Of a stretch of 64,000 nucleotides of DNA, positions 9,762 to 21,837 are shown piece after piece (within the stretch, counting starts at the first letter, position 1; each line of letters starts with the position of its first letter). The DNA is from Aphrocallistes beatrix (lineage: Eukaryota > Porifera > Hexactinellida > Sceptrulophora > Aphrocallistidae). The notes under the pieces are model-generated. The model had not been told where the DNA came from, ran no database searches, and was given only the letters and a program-made list of their open reading frames with translations. The position numbers and the translations under genes were made by a program. The DNA lies in contig OY725497.1 of NCBI GenBank assembly GCA_963281255.1, positions 2,480,001 to 2,544,000 on the forward strand. The letters are read 5' to 3'.

Positions 9762-11260
9762 CAGTGAACTCCGCTTAATTGGGACACATTTGTTTTATGC
9801 AGCTTGTCCCAATTAACTGAAAAACTTCTATAAATTACATTTGCACTGATCTTCTGGAATTTTCAGTTGCGGATCCCCTATAGAAATGTTCCCCACTATC
9901 TGTGGACCCACTCCCACACATAGTTCAAACAAATATTGCGAACTACATAGTTGGTGTCATCAGTGGAACAAAGGTGATAATCTAGGCACCACCATCATAC
10001 TACTCCTCTTGAAATTAAACAAAAATTAAGAAAAATAATAAACGATAGAAGACTGCTTCTTACTCGTTAGAATCCTGCTGAAAATGACTTCAGCACATGA
10101 ATCCAATGCTTTTTGTGCTGGATCACAGAAACCCTGTTCAATAAAATATCGCTGCAGTTTTAGAATTGAATCTCTGACTAGCGCACGGGAAACCATTGGT
10201 TGACCAATTACGTCATCTTCGTCATCCTGAATGCAAGCCCGTTTACTTTTAATCCCATGAATGATGTCATCATCACAGTTGCTATTGCTTTCATCAAAAC
10301 ATGGTACATCTTCGTCAATGTTTAGATATTTATCTCCATTTATCACCTCTGTTAAGACTAGTTCTTCATCGATCAAATCTATTTCCTCTACAGTTGAAAG
10401 CGTTCCGAACCCGCTCTTGGAGTGGAAACAATCGGCAATAGTCACATGTTTCACACGTCGTCAGGTCATAGCAAGGAAGTATATAACATCAAGGAGCGAA
10501 ATTTTGCAGCTAATATCGGCTTATACTGACGAGTCTACTATATTTTCATCAATTACATGTATGATCATCTGTATCAATTCCTTCCTATAGAAAGTCTAAG
10601 TTTTTAATAATGCCTTGATCTAAGGGTTGTATGAGCGAGGTTGTATTAGCAGGGAGAAATTTCAATCGAATATTTTTGAGTTATACTTGTATAGCCTTAG
10701 GATGTGCAGGACAATTGTCGAGTAGCAGTAATATTTTACGATTCGCTCTTATTAAAACAACATCCCAATCCCCAACCCATTGTTGGAATACTCGTATTGC
10801 GTCGTCATCCAGGAATTACTGTTGGCACAGTACAATACTGTCAAAGTCTCCATGTCAATGGCTTTGAAACAGCGTGGTCTTTTACTCTTGCCAATTACGA
10901 GGGGCTTCAGTTTGTCACTCCCAGACATATTTACACACAACAGGACTGTAACGCGCTCCATTGCTCTCTTGCTACCACTAATCTGTTTGTATATTTAACA
11001 CAAATATTTGTCCGGGGTGGCACGATTATACAGACCTGTCTTATCTGCATTATATATATCGCAGGGATCATATTCCCTCAAAAGCTCAGGGAGTACTGTT
11101 AATTTCCAGTTTTCTGCTCCCTCAAAGTCTGCACTAGCCTTCTCTCCATTAACATGCTTAGATTTGATCTGGTATCTACCATTCCAAAGAGATAACCATC
11201 CTTCCGTTGCAATAAAGTCAGATCTGCCTAACCTTTCTGCGAATTCCTAGTAGCCGTAAT
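9762..11260 (-). pseudogene. Tigger/pogo transposase relic (3' part of element)
   Basis: The terminal repeat CAGTGAACTCCGCTTAATTG starts at 9762 beside TA (9760-9761). Read on the minus strand, broken frames give, from high to low coordinates: a CENP-B/HTH-type piece EFAERLGRSDF (~11250), WLSLWNGRYQIKSK, YNADKTGLYNRATPDK (first catalytic Asp context, ~11020-11060), ERVTVLLCVNMSGSDKLKPL (10900-10961), LLLDNCPAHPKA (second Asp, ~10700), PLDQGIIKN (~10615), and a C-terminal frame 10026-10454 ending TSKKQSSIVYYFS. These are DDE_1 hallmarks of Tigger transposases. Stops and frameshifts make it inactive. The N-terminal start and left inverted repeat are absent; the relic abuts the Helitron remnant. 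Confidence 0.8.
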
Positions 11261-14062
11261 AGAATTAAGATATTCAGTAGGATACATAGCTGCCTGACTG
11301 GCACCTCCTGAGTTTGAACTCAGTAATACTTTGGTTCTCCAGGAAGTTGATTTATCATATATTTATTGATCGTTTCAGCTGTCGTTTTTAGGAGACATCA
11401 TAATACGTGGCGTGATGTAATCACGATCATTAAAGTGTTCTTTAATGTTACCATATATAGCAGTGGCTAAGTCACCAATAGACTCACTACGTACTACATA
11501 TTTGTGATCTAAATGAATCATGTTTTCTCATCATGATGCTTAGTACCTTCTCCAACCCTCAATAAAAGGTCAGAGAAGTTACTCACCTCTTCATGATCCT
11601 GACATGAAACTATTCGACGCATATTGGATATTTCTGGTCAATTTCATCACTTTGACATGGTGCCAACGTGAAGATCTGTTAAAGTAGGCTGATGATACGA
11701 CCTCGGCACTCGAGCCACGCCTAATGATAGGTAGGATTTGACGGAAGTCACTTCCAAATGCAACAACCTTGCCGCCAAATGGTAGATCATTGGAGCAGAG
11801 ATCTCTCAATGTCCCATCTATACATCCAGCAGCATGTTTATGCATCATAGGAACTTCATCCCAAACTAAAAGCTTAGTACCCCATATTGGTTTGGCTAAA
11901 GCACTCTGTTTAGTGATATTACACATAGTTCATTGAATGTGATGGGAACTTTCGACCTAGAATGGACAGTTCTCCCGCTTTCTAGGAGGAGAACTGCTAT
12001 TCCAGATGAAGTCAATGCTAGTGCGATTTCACCACGGGAGCGAATCTTAGCCAACAATGTATCGTACAAAAATGTTTTGCCAGTCCCACTAGGACCGTTG
12101 ACAAAAAATACGTTGTTTTTAGTAATAGGATTCTCAATATTAACGCACTAGTAACGCACTATTCAAAATTGATGCATTCAATTTGACATTGTGAAAAAGA
12201 ATTCTCGCACGAAGTAGAAAATCCTCTGCTAGAGATGCCTTATGCTTATTCCACAGTACTAGTGGATCACTGGGCTCATCAAACAAAGAATAGTGATGAA
12301 TAACTGTCGCAGTTGTGCTGGCATTGCACATGTAGCGGCCTCAGTGAGACAGTCATCAGACTCCAGGTCATCCAACAGGCCTCGTCTACGGCACGCCTCC
12401 TTAAAGGTAGTACATACTGTGCCATCAGGGAGAGTGCGGATATCCTGGTAGCAGGTACATCTTACATGGTTAAAGAGCATTCTGAGGTAGTAACGCTCTC
12501 CTTCACCGGGATGGACGGAATAGACACAACCTATTATGTTACCATGTCCTTTCAACATTTCGGTCCACTCACATTTGGATTTATTCCACACAAACTCATC
12601 AGGGAATTTGGTGTATGTGAGCTTGCGAGCACTAAGGCCAAAAACCATCCTGTAAGGGTAGTATCCCTCTGTCTACGAAGTCATAATCTCCGGTAAACAC
12701 GACAAACTGGTGATGCTCCAGATGGAGAGCTAACCTCATGACATGTGGTAGGTTAGCATGATGTTCATACGCATAGAGTCTGTAGCATGATTCAGTATCA
12801 GAACGTAACGCGCTTCCAGATAAACCAATGTGAAATTCGACAATAGCTCTATCATGGCCCTTATACACATGCGTGTAGAGGTATTTAACAGCAAAGAGAT
12901 GCAGATAGCTCAACGAGCTCCTCACCATCAGGCGGTAAGAGTAGAATTCCATTGCAGTGACATAGCCTTTCCCTCTACTCTGAGGTATACCTAGGTGCCA
13001 GCCGTTATCACCTGAAGGAAACAATAAAACATAATGGAGGCTATCGTATGCACAATTGGTTTCAGTGATCGTTTTAAACTTCCTGTACGTGCATGCAGCA
13101 CTATATCCCCGGTAGCCCCACCTTCAGTCTATCCATCAAGCATCATGACTGCTAATTCGGGAGCAGTTGGAGCGTTGTAGCGTCTCGGGTTTGGTGCACC
13201 ATCAGCTCTGATTGTCATCCTAACATCTACTCCCCTTTGTCTCTCATCATATCAACACCTTGTCTGAAGTAAGAGACGTAGGGGTTTTCTTCATGCAGCA
13301 AGTTCTACAGTAGTCGCAGTTCGGGGAGACTCGCATCTCCAAGGTGTCGCTGGCGATTCTCCAGCTCTCCCTCAGGAGTACAATCATGGATGTAATTTTT
13401 TTGCAAATGAAGCAACTACTCCCACTCGAGGAGTCAGCTGCCCAATGTAATGATGCACAATACCATGGATACGGATGTGCACACTCCGCACCTAGCGCTA
13501 GCTAACACTTTATTGAGATTAACGCGCCGAGTGAAGCGAAAGCTAGAGTCGAGTTTTAAGCTCGAATGTGCGCTCTGAATACTCTGCCTCGAATGTCAGT
13601 AGCCGTCAGTAGATGCATCAGTAGCTCAGGGGGAGAAGGTAAGGGTAGAATAATCACCTTCCCTTGTCCGCAGCAGATGGAAAACTTGAAGTCATCCTTA
13701 GTGCTAGTGGAGAGTTTTTAACTCTCCTAAAATTCAGCATCACAATGTGAACAGTAAAATTCGTAAAGGAAAATTCGTCAATGACGACATCAGAAGTTTC
13801 AGTTACTTGCATAGAACGTGCAATATTAAGAATGTAAAGTTAGTTTTACCTCTACTTTTAGCTAACTGATACATTCTCTGATATCTCAGGCGAACAGACC
13901 TCTGCAAAGAGCTCTGCTTTGCATTCCTAGCAGTCTGATATTTCAGCTGTGCTTCAAGTCGTTCAGCCTTCTCCTGATAGCTTTGCTTCTCGCGATAAGC
14001 AGTCTGGTATTTCAGCTGCGCTTCAAGCCGCTCAGCCTTCTCTACCGAAAAGCTTTACCGAC
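11261..14062 (-). pseudogene. Decayed Helitron Rep/helicase
   Basis: Minus-strand fragments follow the Helitron order. 14062-13870: a basic coiled segment with the unit KAERLEAQLKYQTA repeated twice. 13740-13590: FSICCGQGKV and PLPSPPELL. 13500-13380: RIHGIVHHYIGQLTP. 13230-13010: PRRYNAPTAPELAVMM and LHYVLLFPSGDNGWHLG. 13024-12632: VTAMEFYSYRL and YKGHDRAIVEF. 12648-12140: GEGERYYLRMLFNHVR, TFKEACRRRGLL, PLVLWNKHK. 12110-11930: Walker A GPSGTGKT. 11926-11591: Walker B WDEVPMMHK and PFGGKVVAFGSDFRQILP of a PIF1-type helicase. 11400-11260: INQLPGEPKYY and YPTEYLNSI. Helitrons move by rolling-circle replication with an HUH Rep and this helicase. I cannot place the HUH motif confidently. Many frame breaks: not functional. 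Confidence 0.85.
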
Positions 14063-14363
14063 GCAGAATCCATTGAGTGTACTTTTTCAGTCTGTTATTA
14101 TCGAACATATCGACATCTTGTTGAATTGTCTCAAACAAGATTACATGGTGATGTATAAAGACAGTGTGTTAAATTTCCATTTGATCAATCAACTCAATCT
14201 CATTTCAGATGATGATTTCAAAATAAAAGTTTATTTCAATTCGTGCTGATTCCACTCTGATCAAATTTAGTCAAGTGTGAGTAGATCGTTTTGGATCCAC
14301 TGTTTGGATGATTTTCCTTTTCTTGCTCATGAGGCAGTTGAAGGCAATAAGGAAATGCTAATG

Positions 14364-14730
14364 CGGGCTGGGGTTGGTTAACCGATTTTATGGTTCGGTT
14401 ATTTTGGTTTCCTTCAGGGCGGTTAACCGGTTAACTGATACCAGTATTAATTGGTTGAAATATGGGGTTTGGACTAAGCTTTAACCTGATATTGAAAAAA
14501 TTGATAATTTTCAGTGGTCTCGAAATATACTTTGTAGTTAGAAAATAGGAATTCTATTACATTTACAAATTTTTAGAAGTAATATTCTTGAATCTCCTTC
14601 GAAAAACAAAGACATTAATGTGAATATTTAGAAAATGAAGCAGATCGGCTAACCGATCTCAGATTTCCTTAATCGTTAACCGAGATTGACGGCGGTTAGC
14701 CGGTTAACCGGTTAACCGAATCCAGCCTTG
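14364..14730. mobile_element. hAT-type MITE rich in GGTTAACCG
   Basis: The 8-bp duplication TGCTAATG (14356-14363, 14731-14738) is exact. Ends are CGGGCTGGGGTTGGTTAACC and, inverted, CAAGGCTGGATTCGGTTAAC. Internal GGTTAACC palindromes recur. No coding capacity. Confidence 0.8.
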
Positions 14731-15110
14731 TGCTAATGTAAAAGTCCACGTATGTTCTGCCACTTTTACACAATTAAAGTATCTTTATTATGTGTATCTC
14801 AAATTAGAAATTTGGGAAAGGGGAGGGGGAATACAAAAAATGGTATATAAAAGGGGGAATTAGTGGTAAAAGTATGGAACCAATGAATTAGAGCATTCAA
14901 TAAATATAGTGATCTAATATCAAAAGGCAATGAAATTGAGTATTTTCGATTCGCTTACTAGAGCCCACAGAAGATAAGCTTTCAATTGGTGAATTGGTTT
15001 GTTGCGGTATTATAATAATTGTGCTTACTGCACTCGATTTGTATAGACCAGTATACACAGTGGGCATTTTTAGGGTGAGTTAGTGGAAATAGGAAAATTA
15101 CACTAGATAT

Positions 15111-15328
15111 CAGTGCCCGACAAAATCAAAATATAGTAGTGGCTACCTTAACCACCATTCTACTTTTTCTAGTGGCTAATAGCCACCAAATTCTAAATAA
15201 ATGATAACAATAGATCAGTCCTTCATAGAATTTGGTGGCTTAGTTAGTCACCTCCCTCAGAAATTTGGTGGCTTATTGTTAAATTTTGGTAGCTATCGCC
15301 ACCAAACAACTACATTTGTCAACCACTG
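15111..15328. mobile_element. hAT-type MITE (218 bp)
   Basis: Ends are CAGTGCCCGACAAA and, inverted, CAGTGGTTGACAAA. The flanking 8-mers CTAGATAT (15103-15110) and CTGGATAT (15329-15336) differ at one base, fitting an aged target duplication. Several 'gtggct' motifs recur inside. Confidence 0.7.
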
Positions 15329-16145
15329 CTGGATATATACATATACATAGTTTCCAACCTAAATTTTTAAATTAATTATATTAAATTAGGATGTCATTTT
15401 CTATAAACCCATTTAATAAGACTTAAAAAATATGAATCTAAACATATCTGAAATGAAATTCGAGTTTCTAAACCTGAGATAGAGTAGGTAATTTCATCTT
15501 TCAGTTTTTTTACCGTTTTTCATTATTTTTCTGAATGCATTCAAAACAGGGGTGCTGTTACACAAGACGAATTGATATATATCGAGTGCTTCAATTAAGG
15601 ATACCGCCCTCGAAAATCTTTGCCTGGCGTAAAAAAACCCACAAAAATTTATATAACTGAGCGGTCTATCATCTGATAGTACTAGTTGGACGGGATTTTT
15701 TAGAATGAGTTAGCCCCCTAAACTTTAGCGTAACTAAAAATTGAAAAATTATTGGAGGTTTTTGACGCATTCACCAATTAGTTTTTAGCTTATTTGATAA
15801 TTTTTAATGATATGGACCATAACATTGTTTTGGCACCTTTGGAGATTGTATAACACAAAGATTTAGAAGAATGGCCAAATAAAATCCAAACAAAATAGCT
15901 CTATTAGGGAGTTCATTTATATATATCTCGGGAAATCGCCTGTTTAATATCAGATAATTACCGATCACTGGTTCAGAAATAAAATTCTGATCGTTTCAAA
16001 AAAAAATTTGTTCGGATCCGACATTTGTTCGTGATATATCGCTTACTATAGGTAAAGTCGGCATAATATCTCTCTCTGGTCCCGAAAGAGGCCGATGTCT
16101 TATCTTTGAAACTATTGAAGATACATAATCTATTATAATCTTTAA

Positions 16146-17365
16146 GGTTGGTGTTTCCTTCCAGAACTAACTTTAAAAGTTTTCATTATTTTCTCCTGAA
16201 ATTCTTTGTGGAAACTGTTCTCGATGAGTTATCTGCGAAAATACACTTTTTGGGAGCCCAAAAAGTAAGAGAAAAATTTTTTTTTTCCCAAATGACCTAA
16301 TTTATAGAGGACATTCAAGGAAACTTCAATGCCTTATGCCTCTTTCACTCAATTATTCTCGCACGAAATAGTTGAAATAGTTAAAATAATAGGAATAGAA
16401 TTTTCAATTTTAACCCAAATAATTTTTTCTTTCAAATTTCGTTTATACAATATTTAGTGGCAGATTTTCGTAAGGAAAAATATTTTAACTTTTTTCTAAA
16501 GTAGAATATCAAAAATCTGTCTCTATCATTTTGTTCTACGTGACGAGATCTTTCTAAAACCGTCGAGTCTTTAACTCTACGACCTTTGTAACTAGAGATT
16601 CCTCCTTTGTAAAATTGATTTTTTTAAGTGCTAAAAACAGGCTACAAAGCCATTTTCTTCGGAAAGGCTTGATTTCCATTCATTTCTACTGTATTTTGAT
16701 AATAAATAACGTCAAAACATCCTAAATCAACTACTTATAGTAGTACTTAACTTCAAAATATGACATATCAAATATTTTCACATCATGACACCTTCAAAAG
16801 TATGAAAAAGTTGACAGTTACCACTGGGGGCCCAAAAATGACCATGTACGACAGTTTCCGCCGAAATCCCATACCTACAACTTTATTTGACTATGCCAGG
16901 TCGTTATTTTAATACTGAATTCGTACTCAGCACTAAATTTCCAGCAATTTGATATATATATTGACCATATTTGGAAATATTTTTGGTTGCCTTTTCCTAG
17001 CAACGGTCAGGAATGTTAAAAAATTCCTGGCCGTTGCTAGGCACGGTCAAACAAAAATGTTTCCAAATATGGTCAATATATATATCAAATTGCTGGAAAT
17101 CTAGTGCTGAGCATGAATTCAGCATTAGAAAGATGATCTGGCACTGTTAAAAGAAGTTATAGCTGTGGGACATTTCGCATTTAAAATGTGTCGTTTTTGG
17201 AGTGACACCAGGTGATACAAGTGGCTCAAAGTGGCGAAATATTGGGGCTGGAGTTATAAAAGTCGGGATTCTTGTTTAGAACCCCTATAAGCATCTAAAA
17301 ATGATAAAAAAGCAATTTGGGAACATTTTTAATGAAAAACAAATGTCGCATGGGAAACACCAACC
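16146..17365. mobile_element. TTAA-type MITE family B, copy 1 (1220 bp)
   Basis: Ends GGTTGGTGTTTCC .. GGGAAACACCAACC with TTAA on both sides (16142-16145, 17366-17369). The matching right arm of the host foldback (near 20020) lacks the insertion and has a single TTAA there, confirming the target duplication. It contains a strong internal hairpin at 16940-17100 (AGCAATTTGATATATATATT .. complement) around 'cctagcaacgg' and 'cctggccgttgctagg'. Confidence 0.85.
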
Positions 17366-18650
17366 TTAATGGAAGGATATATGCGAAAATATATAGGTTC
17401 CTCAAACATTCCTTTGTCAAAAAATAAATATTTCTCGACTTATCATTGATTTAATTGTAATACAAATTCTATGGAGAACTTTGAATATATTGGAAAATGG
17501 CGGATCTAATCATTATCCAAATGTGGCTATTATGCTAAATAATAAATACAATTGTCGTTAATGATGTGTACAGAAAAATTGGAGAGCTTTTGAAAATTAT
17601 TTTTAATGTTCTGGCCTTGGACCTCTCAGATTCAGTCAAAACCGCCATTTAGAGTCCAAAAAGCGATATCACTCTATCTCTGTAAATATAAGCCCAAATT
17701 CTTAGTTCTCACTTCCTAGTATACTTTTTATGAGGGTACATATATGATTCATTGGTAATAAGTGCACTACATCCTATGGAATGTAAGTTTTTTTATTTTT
17801 GCCATATGATGACGTAGCATTTTTCGAAAATCCTAACTTGGAAACTTAAAGTCGTAGACTTTCGCTCTAACTTCCTAATATACTTTTTGGAAGCTCTTTA
17901 TTCATTCTAAACTGATAGATTATACTTCGTATTACTAGGAATATGAATTAGTATTCACAATTATCTCAAAATATTCGGAGTCAGGGTCCTCAAGGAAATT
18001 TATGGATTTTCAGTGTACTCTTGTTATATTATGTAATTATTTGGTTCGAATATACCCAAATAAGCAGTATAAATGCGAATAAATGTCTGTGAATGCTTTT
18101 GTTCATTTTTAACAACTCATTTACATTCTTCTTAACATCTGAACTTAAAATCCCTATATCTCGGGACTTTAAAATTTCAAAATTGACCGTCTTTACAGAA
18201 TTTTAGGTCAAAATTGGTTTGAGATAGAGGTTTGAAAATTTCAAGAGTTGTCCCATATCATTAGGCGATGAACGTAGGACCACTTCATTTTCGAAATCTT
18301 ATAACTGGCGATTTTATTCCTGATTTCCCAAAAAAACAGACATTTTTGCCCTTTTTTGGCCTTTTTTTTTGGACCCCGATAAAATTTACAATATTTGTTA
18401 TTTTAACTTTCTTCTGATCCTATGAAGTTGCAAATATGGTAGACTATCTATGATTCGATTTTGGAAGTATTTTTTTCCTTGCTATGTCCTAAACAATTCC
18501 TTGAGTGGCCGGATTTCTACCATTAAGATGTGCTAGCGATAAACGAAAAAAACAGACTTTGAGACGCTGTGTCTCAAAAACTCAAATTGAGAATCAAAAA
18601 CGGTTGGAATGTGCGGGTATTTCTTGACGGAGATACCTGCCCACGCTTAA

Positions 18651-18719
18651 GGATACCGCCCTCGAAAAAACATATGATTTGCATTACAGCATACGATGAA
18701 AGTAGAGCTATAAGGGATG
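18651..18719 (+). repeat. 69-bp TTAA-bounded unit at the foldback centre
   Basis: Lies between TTAA 18647-18650 and TTAA 18720-18723. It begins GGATACCGCCCTCG and ends GCTATAAGGGATG. The same 69-bp unit recurs at 20594-20662 (reverse) and 47393-47461, always bounded by TTAA. Confidence 0.75.
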
Positions 18720-20593
18720 TTAAGCGTGGGGAGGTATCTCCATCAAGAAATACTGGCACATTCCAAACCGTTTTTAATTCTCATTTCTAGATTGTGAGAT
18801 ACAGTGTCTCAAAGTCTGTTTTTTTAATTTTCCGCTAGCACATCTTAATGGTAGAAATTTAGGCACTCAATGAATTGTTTAGGACATACCAAGGAATCAA
18901 ACGCTTCCAAAATCGAATCATAGATAGTCTACCATATTTGCAACTTCATAGGACCAGAAGAAAGTTAAAATGACAAATATTGTAAATTTTATCGGTGTCC
19001 GAAAAAAAAGGGCCAAAAAAGGGCGAAAAATGTCTATTTTTTGGGGGAAATCATGAATAAAATCACCGAGTTAGAATATATCCAAAAAATGGTGGTCCTA
19101 CGTTCATCGCCTAATGATATGAAACAACTCTTGAAATTTTCAAACTTCTATCTCAAACCAAATTTGAGAAATAATTCAGTAAAGACGGTCAATTTTGAAA
19201 TTTTAAAGTCCCGAGATATAGAGATTTTAAGTTTAGGTGTTAAGAAGAATGTAAAATGAGTTATTAATAATGCACATAAGCATCCACAGACATTTATTCG
19301 CATCTATACTGCTGATTTAGGTATATGAAAGCCAAATATTTACCAAAATAGCAAAAGTACCCTGAAAATCCACAAATTTCCTTGAGGCCCCTAACTCCGA
19401 ATATTTTGAGATAATTGTAGATAATATTTCATATTCCTGGCACTGCGAAGTATAATCTATCAGTTTAGAATGAATAAAAAGCTTCCAAAAAGTATATTAG
19501 GAAGTTAGAGCGAAAGTCTACGACTTTTAGTTTCGATGTTAGGATTTTCGAAAAATGCTACGTCATCATATGACAAAATCTAAAACTTAACATTCCATAG
19601 GGTGTAGTGCAATTATTATCAAAGAATCATATATGTACACTCGTAAAAAGTATATTAGGAAGTGAGAATTAAGAATTTGGACTTGTATTTACAAAGATAG
19701 AGAGATATCTCTTTTTGGACCCTAAATGGGGGTTTTTGACCGAATCTGCGAGGTCCAAGGCCAGAATTTTCAAAATAATTATCAAAAGTTCCCCAATTTT
19801 TCTGTACATATTATTAACGGCAATTGTATTCACTATTTAGCATAATAGCTAAATTTGGACACATATTTAATGATTAGATTCGCCATTTTCTAATAGATTC
19901 AAAGTTCTCCATAGAATTTGTATTACAATTAAATCAATGATAAGTCGAGAATTATTTATTTTTTGACAAAGGAATGTTCGAGGAACCTATATATTTTCGC
20001 ATATATCCTTTTATTTAAGGATATAATATATTATATATCTACACTAGTTTTTAAGATATGACATCAGCCTCTTTCGGGACCTTAGAGGGATATTATGGCC
20101 GAACTTTACCTATAATATGCGATATCTCAAGAACAAATGGTCGGATCCGAACAAATTTTTTTTTCAAACGATCAGAATTTTATTTCTGACCCAGTGATCG
20201 CTAAATATCTGAGATCAAACTTGCGATTACCTGAGCATTATATAAATGAACTCCCTTATAGAGCTATTTTGTTTGGATATTATTTGCCCATTCTTTTAAA
20301 TCTTTGTGTTTTATAATCTCCAAAGGTGCTAATACAATGTTAAGGTTCATATCATTAAAAAAATATCAAATAAGTTAAAAACTAATTGGTATATGAGTTA
20401 AAATCCTCTAATAATTTTTCAATTTTTATTAGCGCTAAACTTTAGGGGGTTATTTCGCAAAAAATATAAAAAAATGCCGTCCAAATAGTGCTATCCGATG
20501 GTAGACCGATCAGTAATACAATGAAATTAGCAATGAAACATTTTGCAATTTTTTTTTACGCCAGGCAAGATTTTTCGAGGGCGGTATCCTTAA

Positions 20594-20662
20594 CATCTCT
20601 TATAGTTCTACTTTCATCGTATGCTCTAAGCCAAATCATATGGTTTTTCGAGGGCGTTATCC
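20594..20662 (-). repeat. 69-bp TTAA-bounded unit, second copy
   Basis: Lies immediately outside the right end of the giant foldback, between TTAA 20590-20593 and TTAA 20663-20666, inverted relative to the central copy. Confidence 0.75.
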
Positions 20663-20669
20663 TTAAATG

Positions 20670-21640
20670 AGAATTTTCTATTAAGGTGTTCGCGATATCT
20701 TAAGATTAGTTATTTATGCTTATTTTACTTCCTCTGAAAATGGCTTTCAACCCATGGACATTGTTAAATGTTCTAAAAATTCAAAGAATTGGCTAACATT
20801 TATGTAAAGAAGATGTAATATTTGCTCATGGGAATTGGATGACAATGAACTGGTGTTCTTATATAGAGTATTAATCCTGTTAGTATTTATTTTTCTCATT
20901 AAAATACAAAACTAAAATTACAGATAAGTTTGTTTGAATTTTCCTCAGAATCTCATGGAATTCTGAAGGTATTAAAGAATTTATCCAGGGTAGAAATTAG
21001 CATTTGGCCAAGAAACAAAGACGAGCAATATTGCAGCCTCACTACCACTTGCCGCTATTACTACTAGGTTGGTCGATCCTCATGCCATTTTTTTTTCATC
21101 TGGAACTTAGAAGTAAATTTCATAGTTTTTTTATCACAAATGATGATGGTGACCATTTACTTGCTCCAGATTGCAAGTAATTGATAGGTTTATGAGTTAA
21201 TCCGATGCGATCATTTGGGGTTATAGAAAGAAACTGATTGTCATCTGATTATAAACACTTGATAAATTCATTAGTAGTGTCTCTTAGAGATATTTCTGAT
21301 GTAAAAGTCATAGGCTTCCTTATTGTCCATGATGCTAATACAATTGATGAATAAAAATAAATAAATTTTAGGAAGTCACTTGAATCTGAAGTGAAATAAA
21401 GTGTTCGGGTAGCTTCTGTTTGGGTAAAATCAAGTTAATTTACAATCTAATCATACTTCCTATATCCTAAGAGTATAAATACTCCGCACTACGGACGCCA
21501 TAATAAGTTTCCTGAATTAACGGACTTAATGAAAAATATTTGACTGAACATAAAATTTAAATAAGTCACACCCATTTTCAATACATTTGAGATTAATCCA
21601 GAAATTAATCCAAGCTGGAAATAGCAGTGTGTATGATATA
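20670..21640. other. No supported feature
   Basis: AT-rich sequence with no gene-like frame, palindrome or known end in either strand. Confidence 0.4.
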
Positions 21641-21642
21641 TG

Positions 21643-21792
21643 CATTGCCTGAACAAAAGTATTCGTACACCCCATAAAGTTAAATTAAGCGTATCTCTTA
21701 CCAATTAAATACCTTGACTCGCTAAATAAACCGTATTATAACTATTTGTATGGGGAATTATGGGGTGTACGAATACTTTTGTTCAGGCAGTG
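21643..21792. mobile_element. Tc1-type MITE (150 bp)
   Basis: Ends read CATTGCCTGAACAAAAGTAT and, inverted, CACTGCCTGAACAAAAGTAT; the right flank is TA. The same family, larger, is at 35500-35975. Confidence 0.75.
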
Positions 21793-21837
21793 TATAAGTA
21801 TTATCAAATATTCAATTGGCAAAGGAATATTTATTTG

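Larger units (their letters stand above)
15599..20589. mobile_element. Giant non-coding foldback with TTAA ends (~5 kb)
   Basis: The left end GGATACCGCCCTCGAAAA follows TTAA (15595-15598); its complement precedes TTAA (20590-20593). The two halves are inverted copies meeting at the centre near 18650-18720, where CCCACGC-TTAA and TTAA-GCGTGGG mirror each other. Matching pairs include 15620-15900 with 20270-20560, 15940-16140 with 20040-20230, and 17390-18640 with 18725-19990. No ORF over 75 codons fits a protein family. The TTAA target and inverted ends fit piggyBac- or Kolobok-type insertion by an enzyme supplied elsewhere. A separate TTAA element (16146-17365) interrupts only the left arm. 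Confidence 0.85.

Noticed and set aside
10261..11250. Several plus-strand ORFs of 70-132 codons
   Set aside because: Shadows of the minus-strand Tigger relic, which shows ordered transposase motifs.
15599..20589. Giant palindrome as an assembly artefact
   Set aside because: The arms differ by many substitutions and one arm alone carries an insertion, and partial copies exist elsewhere, so it is a real diverged repeat.
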